Below are positions 43,701-53,187 of a stretch of DNA of 64,000 nucleotides, piece by piece (within the stretch, counting starts at the first letter, position 1; each line of letters opens with the position of its first letter). Position numbers and translations under genes: made by a program. This stretch comes from Branchiostoma lanceolatum (taxonomy: Eukaryota; Chordata; Leptocardii; Amphioxiformes; Branchiostomatidae). The notes under the pieces were generated by a model, which ran no database searches, was not told the origin of the DNA, and saw only the letters and a list, made by a program, of their open reading frames with translations. The stretch lies in assembly GCF_035083965.1 (NCBI RefSeq), contig NC_089738.1, forward strand, positions 15,960,734-16,024,733, read 5' to 3'.

Positions 43701-45066
43701 CTGACCAAATTTGACTGTATCTGTCCATTTGGTAATCTTAAATGTCGTTTTGTTAGCCTGCCAATGACCGTAGTTTGAAAAATAATGATTCGTCTATTTT
43801 TGTCCATTTTCACAGAATGCGAGTTACTCGTCGAGCCGTATTACGGAAACAACAGGCTCTTCGGCACCAAGCCCTCCAAGGGATGCCTGCTGCACCCTCC
43901 CAACTTCCAGCGGAACGGCTTACACACCCCGGCCGAACTGGTGGCGCTGCCGCTGTACACCGGTGGGAATGCACAGAAGCAGGAGCAGTACAACCGGGTC
44001 TTCAGCCACCTCGGCAAAGGTAGGCATGCGTCTCCTCCACTTCATGCTCATGTCAGGCCTACCGCTTTTGGATGCGATTTGTCCTTCCCGCTGCGTTAGC
44101 GCTGGCCAGCCGTCAGCCAATCAGATACTCCACGCGTGTTACTGGAGACAAATTTACCAGCCAATCACGTTGCCTCTTGATCGTCGGTGGTGACGTGATT
44201 GGTTAATAACTTTCCGGTTCTCTCCACCAACATGATTCTAGGAGGCGGAGCATGTGATTGGCTGACGACATTCGAACCATTCAGATTGGATTAGGGATTA
44301 TCGATTTAGGGAGGGAAGAAAGAAGAAAAGGAGGGACGGAGGGAGAAGGCAGGGGCTACTTGGGAGGAGCAAGAATGTTCATGATAGGGAAAGGGGTAAG
44401 GAAAGGGGAAAAAAAGCTTAGGCTTCCGTATCTAAAAATTCCCCAGTGATGTTAAATAGGATTCCATTTTTACGAGGCTGAAGACATTATTAGTGATACA
44501 CGATAGTGATCACCGCTTTCAAATCCTTTCATATAATTTTGTACTCTATACATCTTAAAGATTTTAAAGTATATTTAGTCAGTAATATTAGCTATGAATG
44601 ATTTTACCTGTCCCCGTAATGTAATATAGAGTGTCAGGACAATTCAGGGCCAATCCCAAGGCCCTGCTAATCTGTACAACTGCACCAACTGAATAAAAAC
44701 ATTATTTATTATTTCCATTGTTCCTCAGGTATCATCTTTCGTGTCCTGAACAACGACCTCTACATCACCCGGCACTGTCGTGTGCGGCTGTTCTGTCGGA
44801 TGGTGGGCGGTCGGGTCGTCACACTGAAGAAAGGCGTGAAAACCAAGGTGTTCGACTACGCCACGTTCATGGCAGCCATCGGGGACTACGCGATTGGGGT
44901 GAACCAGCAGCGCCCGGAAACCCAGGTCTACCTAAGCATCGGGCAGAATGACCCAGGTCCTCCCAACGCCCATGCCCTCATCACTGTGGTGCTCCGTCAC
45001 GTGACCGCAGAACAGCGCCTGCGCGTTGTGGAGGATCCACAACCAAATATGGGCATGTGTGGCTAA
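40728..45066 (+). CDS. IRF: Interferon regulatory factor family transcription factor
   Basis: Exons 40728-40967, 42079-42262, 43325-43378, 43816-44019 and 44729-45066 join in phase to give 339 residues. Residues about 29-140 are an IRF DNA-binding domain: PWLRERVNSGQVPGVSW, the helix-3 part EWAVHTGRY and RWKTNFRCAMNKS, and DNPYRLYRLL. The five-tryptophan pattern is complete (PW, SW, LW, EW, RW). It would bind GAAA-type sites in the nucleus. Residues about 160-339 (LLVEPYYGNNRLF, FRVLNNDLYITRHCRVRLFC, KVFDYATFMAAIGDY, QVYLSIGQN, ALITVVLRHVTA) look like a short, divergent IRF association domain. The linker is very short. The subgroup cannot be named with confidence. An acceptor-like TTCTGCAG just before the ATG suggests a separate 5' untranslated exon. 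Confidence 0.9.
44110..44270. promoter_or_regulatory. Four CCAAT boxes in IRF intron 4
   Basis: AGCCAATCAG (about 44114), AGCCAATCAC (about 44159), GTGATTGGTT (44195) and GTGATTGGCT (about 44253) lie within 150 bases, two in each orientation, with GGAGGCGGAG nearby. Such NF-Y clusters mark promoters or enhancers. An internal promoter here could make a protein lacking the DNA-binding domain; no matching transcript start can be proved from sequence. Confidence 0.35.
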
Positions 45067-45945
45067 GGTGACAGATAGCAAAATTTGAAGAAAAAAAAGA
45101 TGATGCAAAATTTGTTTGCATGTTTTACGGCAATACGTTTTAGGCCTTATTGTGCCACATGAGAAGTTCGATTTCCGTTTGTCCCAAAAAAACACCCCTA
45201 TGATATACACACCCTTTGGTATCTTTTGCCAATTTTATGACTTTGTGGTCATGTAAAGAATAGCATGGAAGACGTGCTCACGAGAAAGTGTATGTACTAA
45301 GTACGAAAATGAAAGCTAGAAATCCTTGAAAATGGGGAGGGGGGCATTTGTTCAACCAACCGTGTGATCGTACCCATGATATAGACAAATTTCATAAACA
45401 AGTAAAAACACCAGTGTCCTAAAATATCAACTTCTGAATCAAAACATATTTGCACATTGCATCTAGATTATATTGACATATCAAAAGGCACTGAATTTGG
45501 ATTTCAGTCCTTTTTCATTTCCACGAACAATTCGTACCGGTACGTTTCATGCATACCCCATTGTATTCTTCATAGTTTGATGTACTCGTAAGTGGTCTAA
45601 ACTGGTTGGTTTCACAGAAAAAAAAGGTTATATGACATTATTGTGTTCATTTGAATGACACGCTGTACTGAAAACCTGTGTATTTTGAAGAAAAATAAGC
45701 CAAAACTTTATATAGCCAGTATGTGGAGTTTATAAGGCCGTTTTATAAAGCCAGTAAGTAACGACTACAACGGATAGATTTAAGATTTGCTGTGTAAATT
45801 GTAATAAGCCAAGAAGTGTGGTCAGGAGAAGTTACTACTATATTTGAGCAGGGTGCTTCAAGATTTGAAAGTCATGAGAAAAGGTAAATAGCCGAAGGAT
45901 TGAGAATGGACATATTCAGATGAGGGTAAGAGAGGATGGTTTGTT

Positions 45946-45984
45946 GGACTTGTTGCTGTTGTGGATTTTTCGAAAGCGTTTGAC
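45946..45984 (+). mobile_element. LINE reverse transcriptase scrap
   Basis: The frame GLVAVVDFSKAFD followed by a stop matches the conserved first palm motif (DFSKAFD) of non-LTR retrotransposon reverse transcriptases. No neighbouring motif survives in frame, so this is an old relic. Confidence 0.6.
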
Positions 45985-48040
45985 TAGAACGTCAAAGCTT
46001 ACGAAGGCTTCTGTGGGTTTGGCTCACACTGGTTTTGGAGGTATATACGAATGTGTTGTTGTTTATGGAAGGATTCAGGACTGATGTAACGTTGCAAAAT
46101 TGTTGAACGAGAGCGTATGAGATTGTTTCAAAATTGTTTGTGTATGGCATATTGTGAATCTATAGTATGTTGACAAACTTGCCCACTTCAAGTGGTAGTG
46201 CTTTTGTGTGTGTGTACTAGGATCATCTGTAACATTGCCTAGCGTGATATCTGGCACAGGCCGCTTTGTACTGTTGATACATAAAAGGGAGTGTGATGTT
46301 CGTAGTCGTCAGTCTTGGTACTGGATATTGGCGTATCTTATTTTGTGAAGCGCCTCACGCAATTTTCGACATCTTGTGTATGTTGCAAACGAATTGCATT
46401 CAGACAACCACACGGGAACGCTGACTGTACAACATTCCCTAAGAATAAAAAGAGTTTGATCAAAAAAAAGTTTGTCTGAAGAGTTGTTACAAATAAGCTG
46501 GATCTGTACTGCACAATCTATAAACTACCACTTGCTGTCAAAGCAAACGAATTCTGCAACAATAATACACACATCTTACTGTGCAATAAACATATGGTAC
46601 TGAGAGACGTCCATAAGAATAGTACATGCCGATTCCGAGAAAGTGTGGACGCCGAAACGTTGCGCTACTTCCAAGTTAGCGTTTTAATGCAGAATCGTTC
46701 AACCTTACCCTTCAAATGTGAGACTTTCCGAGTAAGCATCCCAGTCTTGTTTGAAACCTTTAGGAGTAAGTGGTTCTTTCAAATTGACAATTTTGCCCCG
46801 AGTTCCTCCGTATGATATTTTGGTGCATCGGTACCTTTTTCTTGGTTACTAAGACAAGATCTATTTGTTACACTTCCGTATTTCAGCGAATTTTGCAAAA
46901 TGGTAGTGTCAATGCAACAGCGTGCTATTGTGGACCTAACCTTCTCAGTATGCATTTTACCGAGTACCTTCTGACATGACATTCTCAGTATGCCTACCGT
47001 CTTTGACCAGGTAAGTTTCGCTATAAAGTTCGCAGGACACCGATACCGTTTCTCGGAGACACTTTCGCTGTGCCCTTCTCAGTGAAGCGTCTCTTGTCTA
47101 CCTGTTGTTTTGGAGTCGACATTCTCGGTACGCATTTGTTTGGGTGGGTGGGTTATTTTTCACTTCGATTTCCGAGCTGCTTTTCTCCCAATTATCTGTA
47201 AGCAGCGTTCTTAGATTGCAAATCATATTTTTGTGCCGTTTCTATTCTAATTTCGTATCATACAAAACATTTAGCTCTTTCTCTTGATTGTTATTGAACT
47301 GAATTTCTATACATACCCACACTAGTCAAACATAAAATGTCTGTGCAGTGAAAGGAAGCCGACATAACTATATATAGCTAGTATAACATTTCTATACTCT
47401 CACCAATTTGTATGCATGCGTGTTTTGTTTTACCCGTGCTTAGCCCAGTGGGCAAAAGCTCACAATAAAGTTCTTCATTCATTCATTCATTCCCTCAAAA
47501 TATGTTGTTTGCATTGGGTTTCTCAGTAGCTAGGCTGCGTGGTCCCTTTTATTGATTTCCGGGTAAACTTACTGTTAATATTTGACACCAAATGCCCTCA
47601 CGGTATTCACAGTATGCCCTTCGTACGCAACACTTACAATAGTGAATACAGAAACCCAGTAACGCTACGCACCTGCTGGTAAATCGATAATAGCACTGGT
47701 CAAATAAACACTGGAACAGACTTAGAAGGGTCATTGGCGGTCATGTATATGTAGGCGCGATTTTTTTCGTTCCTCTTTTTCTGTCAGTTTTTGTGTGTGA
47801 CACTTTTACGTTGTAATTGAGATACGGTTGCATTGTTGTAGTCATTCCTCCAAGACTCGTCCAAGTTCAGGCGTTATGAAACACTTCCTTGTTGCGACTT
47901 GAAGGAAAACAAACCTGTAAGAAATTGACTTATTGCACAACAGGCCCAAGTCGTGGCGACCAATACTACGTAACGCTACCTGATCAGCTGACCTAGGTGA
48001 TTTTTAGCTCTCAAGGTTAGTCTCCAACCATCCAGCTGGC

Positions 48041-48135
48041 AAAAAAAATCGCATACGTAACTGCCGGCTGAAACAGTGCCAAGATCGGGGCCCATGAACA
48101 CTGTCTTCAAGGGCCGGCAGTTACGCTTTTTTTTT
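48041..48135. mobile_element. Small hairpin element
   Basis: AAAAAAAATCGCATACGTAA, CTGCCGGC pairs with GGCCGGCAGTTACGC and TTTTTTTTT. The loop holds GTGCCAAGATCGGGGCCC and ACACTGTCTTCAAG. Arm symmetry suggests a MITE or hairpin RNA source. Confidence 0.5.
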
Positions 48136-48340
48136 ACTAGCGGAAGATTTGCTTAGTCAATGTAAGTCATGTTGCATCTTTCAAGTTAATAGCACGACAC
48201 TTGCTAGCGTATTTACTACACCATAGAGATACAAGAGTTTATAGATACTAAATAGCCCCTACTCGAAGGTATATGTGTTTTCTAAGACGAAAATAGGAGT
48301 CTGTATTTCTTTTAAGTGACGACATTTTTTTAAGCTGGTG

Positions 48341-48383
48341 TGGCGGTTATACCGGCTATATAGATACAGATACAGATACAGAC
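48341..48383 (-). repeat. TATCTG-rich dispersed repeat, inverted copy of 38482-38537
   Basis: GGCGGTTATACCGGCTATAT and AGATACAGATACAGATACAG are the reverse complement of the block inside the element at 38403-38700. Confidence 0.6.
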
Positions 48384-48778
48384 ATTCCAAAATGCAGAGG
48401 TGTGGTTAGAACGACATGCTATCTATGGCTGTAGAAACCAGAAGTGGTAGGCCCGTCTGATTTCAATCTTGTCACACTAGACTTAATCTTTTATGTCGGT
48501 GAAGTGTCGACAGCAACTTAGATCCATAAATTATACCTTACAGACAATACCTTAAGCGACACAACAATAAGTCATTGTGCAGGCCTCGGCCAAAAGGGGC
48601 GTGTGTCGTGGTTTCCGTATCAAAAGCATTACGAGTTTCGCCAATGTGATACTATCTACTTAACCTACGACCCCGCCCCTTTTCCCATTCATTAGTGACC
48701 TTTGCCTTCCAAAAACAATACGTCACCAAGAGGGGAATCCCCATGACGTAAATTACGTCTGATATGACCATATAAGGA

Positions 48779-48823
48779 GATATACAGGTGTAATGCACCC
48801 ATTATAAGGCTCACCTGTATATC
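48779..48823. repeat. Short perfect inverted repeat
   Basis: GATATACAGGTG pairs perfectly with CACCTGTATATC around a 21-base loop. Confidence 0.7.
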
Positions 48824-49384
48824 AATGGTACTATTTTTGAACTTCTTGCAAGACGTAATCGGATATCCGGTAGGTGATTGCTATTGATAATGAGTAAGAG
48901 AATATTCAAGGTACAACGACGTCAGTGTACTTGTATGCCCAGTTGCACTTTCTTAAACAAAGGAAGCTACATAGCAAGAGTCCATACAAGTCATCCTTAA
49001 GGAATTCGAATAACAAACAATGTAAAGAGACTATGTTGTTAAGGGGTGGCAAAGAAAGGCTGTACAACATTGTAAAAGAATTTGTTTGTTTATTCTTCAA
49101 CACGCTAGAACAATGGCTACGTCAAGGAACTATATTCAACATTTTACATATTTAAGGCCATACTAAGATTTATCAGACAATACGCAAAACACTAGCATCA
49201 AAATGGATTGCAAGGCAAGACTTAACATAATTCAAGCAGTGTTCTATGACTTTCCTAACTTTTAGAGTTTGTATTTGGCATCAATTGCTAGATAGGTAAT
49301 CTTAAACATTTTTAAGTTTTTCAAAATAAACAGTACGTATACATTGTAGTAACAGCCCATTGAATTTGACCAATACATCGGGCT

Positions 49385-52300
49385 TTAATCATCTGACTCT
49401 TTCCCCTCTTCTGGTGGAAAATCCACCGTTCTACGGAGAACTATCTTAGTTTTAGCTACAAAGTGAGCGTCATCATCGTCAGCGATTTCTTCACCCCCGT
49501 GGTTTAGCTGCTGTTCTGTTTGCGTTTCTTGTACAGTGGGTATCTCCTGGGGCGCTTGAGCTGAGCTGGGGTCTTCTTCAGCAACGATCTGTCCATCCTC
49601 CTTGCTCGTCTGCTGTTCTGTTTGCGTTGCTGTTATAGTGGGTATCTCCTGGGGTGGTTGAGCTGAGGTCGGGTTTTCATCATCATCAGCGATCTGTCCC
49701 TCCTCTTCGTTCGTCTGCTGTTCTGTTTGCGTTTCTTGTATAGCGGGTATCTCCTGGGGCGCTTGAGCTGAGCTGGGGTCTTCTTCAGCAACGATCTGTT
49801 CATCCTCCTTGCTCGTCTGCTGTTCTGTTTGCGTTTCTTGTATAGCAGGTATCTCCTGGGATGGTTGAGCTGAGCTGGTATCTTCTACAGCAACGATCTG
49901 TCCCTCCTCTTCGTTCGCCTGTTGTTCTGTTTGCGTCGCTTGAATATCAGGTATCTCCTGAGGCGGTTGAGGTGAGGCCGGGTCTTCATCCTCTTCGTTC
50001 GGCTGTTGTTCTGTTTGCGTCGCTTGAATATCAGGTATCTCCTGAGGCGGTTGAGGTGAGGCCGGGTCTTCATCCTCTTCGTTCGGCTGTTGTTCTGTTT
50101 GCGTCGCTTGAATATCAGGTATCTCCTGAGGCGGTTGAGGTGAGGCCGGGTCTTCATCCTCTTCGTTCGGCTGTTGTTCTGTTTGCGTCGCATGTATAGC
50201 GGGTATCTTCGGCGGCGGTTGGGGCTGGTACGACCGAGGACTCTCTGCACACCGTGCCGCTAAAACATCGCTCCCAAACTTCTCCTGAAACTCTTTCTCG
50301 GCTTCTAGGATGATACCTTGATCGACGCACGCTACAGGACGCTGCGAACACACGTGATACTCCATAACCCTGTACGGCCAGCCGAGGACATAGTACAGGT
50401 AGCCGCAGACGATAAGGACGGATCTGATGATGCCAGCGTTGCAGTACACGTAGACGTGATGGCCGCTCTTCAGTAGCTCCCATAGCTTGTACACCGCGGC
50501 AGGTAGCACCCCGACCTTGCTCCTGGGGTCCCAGTCGTTGGCGGGAATCCAGACGTAGGAGATGCCGTGATCCTTGTACAGCTGAGAGAGATTGTCTGGG
50601 ACGTCTGTACTGGGAACTGGAGAATAGGAGTGATAAAAACATAGAATTAATAAAAAAGGATGTCAAATTTGCAGAAGGTATCTATGTTAAAAACCAGAAA
50701 TCTGAAATGGATCTATATTTGCATACATGAATAAGGCATAACTTTACATATCTTAGGCATCAAAAGTGTGATACGTTGTACTAAAATGTCCTCACAGCGG
50801 CCCTATAAGCGTCCAGTATTGTATAATCCTTTTATGTTATTCAACTTTCATCCACGCATACCCATGTAATACAATATAGCCAAATAAAGAATACGAGGTG
50901 CAAGGAGGACCTTTGACGTCGGCATGGTAGTCACATGATTGAGCACAGCTACGATCAAAAACACGTATCATAAAACTAGGCCAACATGGCGGCCTGCATG
51001 TTGCCTAATAAAGACTGTCAACCGTTTTGTCGCTGTCAGAACGATACAGGGCTATGTCATGGGCGTGAGGAAACAGACAGCACCGCAATCAATGTGTGAA
51101 CACAGTCACTGATTGTCTAAACAGATTCGGAATTTGAAGATGATGAATATATAGTCTGCTAGCTTCTATTTTGTACCAAACGAGGCTATACACTTTTCAA
51201 CAGCTTTCGACATGTATGTCTGACATATGACTGGACGTGTCTATTTCAAGAGTATGGGCTTAAACGGATTAGGTTTAGTATATGTTTGATGTACACTTTT
51301 CCACAGCTTTCGTCATGTATGCATGTCTAACATATGGCTGGACGTGTCTATTTTAGGAGTACGAGCTTAAACGGATTAGTTTTATTACGGGTTTGTTGTG
51401 AGGTAAAGATACCTTATACTTTCTGCAACAGTGTAATGTGTGTTAAATTGTAGGCACATATTTACAAGACCAGGTTGAATTGTATACAAACAAGGACAAC
51501 AAAACATTTTAAAGACATTGATCAATCACGTTATACGCCATATTTAGGATTATCATTATTGAATGAAAGGAATAAGAAAACATTGCATTTTCGTAGCTGT
51601 TGAGTGCTGGAAGCTAGGTGTTGGGCTACAATGATTATAAAGACCAACATAAGGCTTTACCCCCTGCTATGAACTATAATCAGCACGCCCTTGAGAAAAT
51701 ACATACCAGTACTGTTGATTTGACATTGGGGAGGGCTGAGGGGTCAGAGATCACTGGCTGACACACTCTATCACGCGCTCGATAAAAGATCTTCTTCGTT
51801 CGCAATTTGTCAGAACATACAGGAACTACAAAAGGTGTTAAGCAAAAGTTGTCTAGCATTGCACAAAATATATCTACCTGCTTTGGCAACTGAGGGGAAT
51901 TCTGGCAAATAACGGTGTACTTTTCCAAGTTAGACGACTTGGTCATAAAAATGTTGTTATATTTGGCAATAAGTCTGTTTATTATATATATGTAAGTTAT
52001 GGCAACAATATGTGCGACTGTCTTTCTCATATGAACAACGGTCAGGAACTTTGAAGTGATCTTTTCTTTCTGTCGATACTTTCTGCAGCAAAAGCCTTTT
52101 TAAAGATATAACTTTTGATAAACGTGTGAATTTTTATTGATCAACATGAAAAAGTACATGACACAGTGATGACAAACTCCAGCAAGTTACTGATACTAGC
52201 ATCACCACTAGAAAGTTCAGTCATATTTTCAAAACCGTATATCCAATATACCCCATATCCAATGCAGATTTGGTACCAATCTGGCTACATTAGCGTACTG

Positions 52301-53187
52301 AGTGCCAATGCATTTGGTATCAACAATATAAGTTTGGGTTAGAATCCAAACATTTCTTATATTTTCTTGGGACAGAAAAAAAAAACCCGTATTATTTCTA
52401 CATTGATGAAGTTTAGACATCCAGGTAATAAGATACGCCAAAAATAGTTACTCAAGCAACTGGATAAAATTTCGTAACAGTCAGACGTTTCAGACGGCAT
52501 CCGCTATCTTTCGTCAGTGACTAAGGAAAGATCTTGCAGAACCAGGTTTTATACCACAACTCTGTATTATTTGTACGTTGTTTAATTACCTTCCGGGCAG
52601 CATCCCGCGGAGTCGGTACAGACGTCCTCCTCCCTCTGGAGGTTGATGACCGCCGTGACGCCCAGAGCCGTCTTCATCCCGTGCGTGATGTGCGCGGGGA
52701 TGCGGGGGCAGGACCCCACCCACAGGTTCTCCACCACCTCGGAGTAGTGCATGGTCCTGGAGTCACAGATGGTGTGGTAGAAACTCGCCGTGTGCTCTAA
52801 GGTGTGCGGGTCTCCGTCGGGTTCCTTCCACATGGCTACCGGGGTGAGGTACACTCCGTTTCCGACCATGTTCTTCTCTTCGTCTTCGGGGATCCACCAT
52901 CTGTTGTGGGCGGGACCGCTCCCCTCCCATTCCCAGTCGCCCCCCTCCCCTCCACCGGTAGCCCTCCGTACGAACTTGTACTGGAAGACGGCGGGTTCCG
53001 TTCCCTTGTAGAGTTCGACGTCGCACACCCAGAAGGACGGCTCGGCGGTGGTCTCCGGTGGAACCGCCGGGTGAAGGGGGACCGATTTCGACAAGTCCCA
53101 TCTTCCCAGCTCCTTCACTGAACCAACCAGAGACACCGTAACGTCCTCTTCTACATACGCAACCAGACCGAAGCGTACTTTCACCAT
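49385..53187 (-). CDS. EPM2A: Laforin-like glycogen phosphatase with long repeat tail
   Basis: Exons 53187-52590 and 50616-49385 join in phase 1 to give 609 residues. Residues about 1-125 are a CBM20 starch-binding domain (VRFGLVAYVEEDVTVSLVGS, ELGRWDLSKSVPL, WEWEGSGPAHNRW). Residues about 145-315 are the dual-specificity phosphatase domain (MHYSEVVENLWVGSCPRIP, YVWIPANDWDP, then the Cys258 loop). In vertebrates laforin binds glycogen, removes phosphate and prevents insoluble glycogen; it works with the ligase malin. The active-site loop reads YCNAGIIRS: Cys and Arg are kept, but the usual His before Cys is Tyr and the usual Gly before Arg is Ile, so catalysis may be altered. Residues about 330-609 are an acidic tail of about ten 28-residue repeats, not present in vertebrate laforin. 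Confidence 0.9.
49420..50200 (-). repeat. Coding minisatellite in the laforin tail, 84-bp unit
   Basis: The unit encodes 28 residues of the form PPQEIPDIQATQTEQQ followed by an acidic spacer such as PNEEDEDPASPQ. Three copies starting at 49919, 50003 and 50087 are virtually identical in bases; outer copies vary in length and sequence. The identity of the central copies shows recent unequal exchange or slippage, so copy number is probably variable between individuals. Confidence 0.88.
51187..51390 (+). repeat. Two-copy tandem duplication, about 100 bp
   Basis: TACACTTTTCAACAGCTTTC, GACTGGACGTGTCTATTT and GGCTTAAACGGATTAGGTTT recur about 105 bases on as TACACTTTTCCACAGCTTTC, GGCTGGACGTGTCTATTT and AGCTTAAACGGATTAGTTTT. 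Identity is about 85 percent. Confidence 0.8.
52420..52530 (-). mobile_element. Penelope-like terminal fragment
   Basis: The minus strand reads a hammerhead core (52522-52479) and then ATTTTATCCAGTTGCTTGAG, GTATCTTATTACCTGGATGT. The latter strings recur at 59213-59270, so the fragment belongs to the same element family as the one in the TSSC4 intron. Confidence 0.6.
52479..52522 (-). ncRNA. Hammerhead ribozyme motif in laforin intron
   Basis: Minus strand: stem I AGTCA, core CTGACGA, stem II (AGA..CGG paired with CCG..TCT), core GAAA, minimal stem III (C,G), site TC, then TGACT closing stem I with five pairs. It lies about 70 bases inside the laforin intron and on the same strand as laforin, so self-cleavage would act on the laforin pre-mRNA. 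Confidence 0.75.

Larger units (their letters stand above)
45067..49384. other. Intergenic stretch with mobile-element debris
   Basis: Begins with the IRF 3' UTR, probably several hundred bases (candidate AATAAA at about 46443 and 46583). Contains a LINE reverse-transcriptase scrap (45946-45984), a CATTC simple repeat (about 47474-47491) after AATAAAGTTCTT, and three small inverted repeats (separate entries). The last few hundred bases before 49384 include the laforin 3' UTR (minus-strand AATAAA at about 49087). No gene otherwise. Confidence 0.45.
50620..52585. other. Laforin intron
   Basis: Carries a two-copy tandem duplication (51187-51390) and a hammerhead-bearing Penelope-like remnant near 52420-52530. 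No exon fits the reading phase of the flanking exons, and the protein joins correctly without one. Confidence 0.6.

Noticed and set aside
49861-50199. Plus-strand and other-frame open frames over the laforin tail
   Set aside because: The 84-bp repeat is a multiple of three, so all frames repeat and stay open; only the minus-strand frame continues the phosphatase domain.
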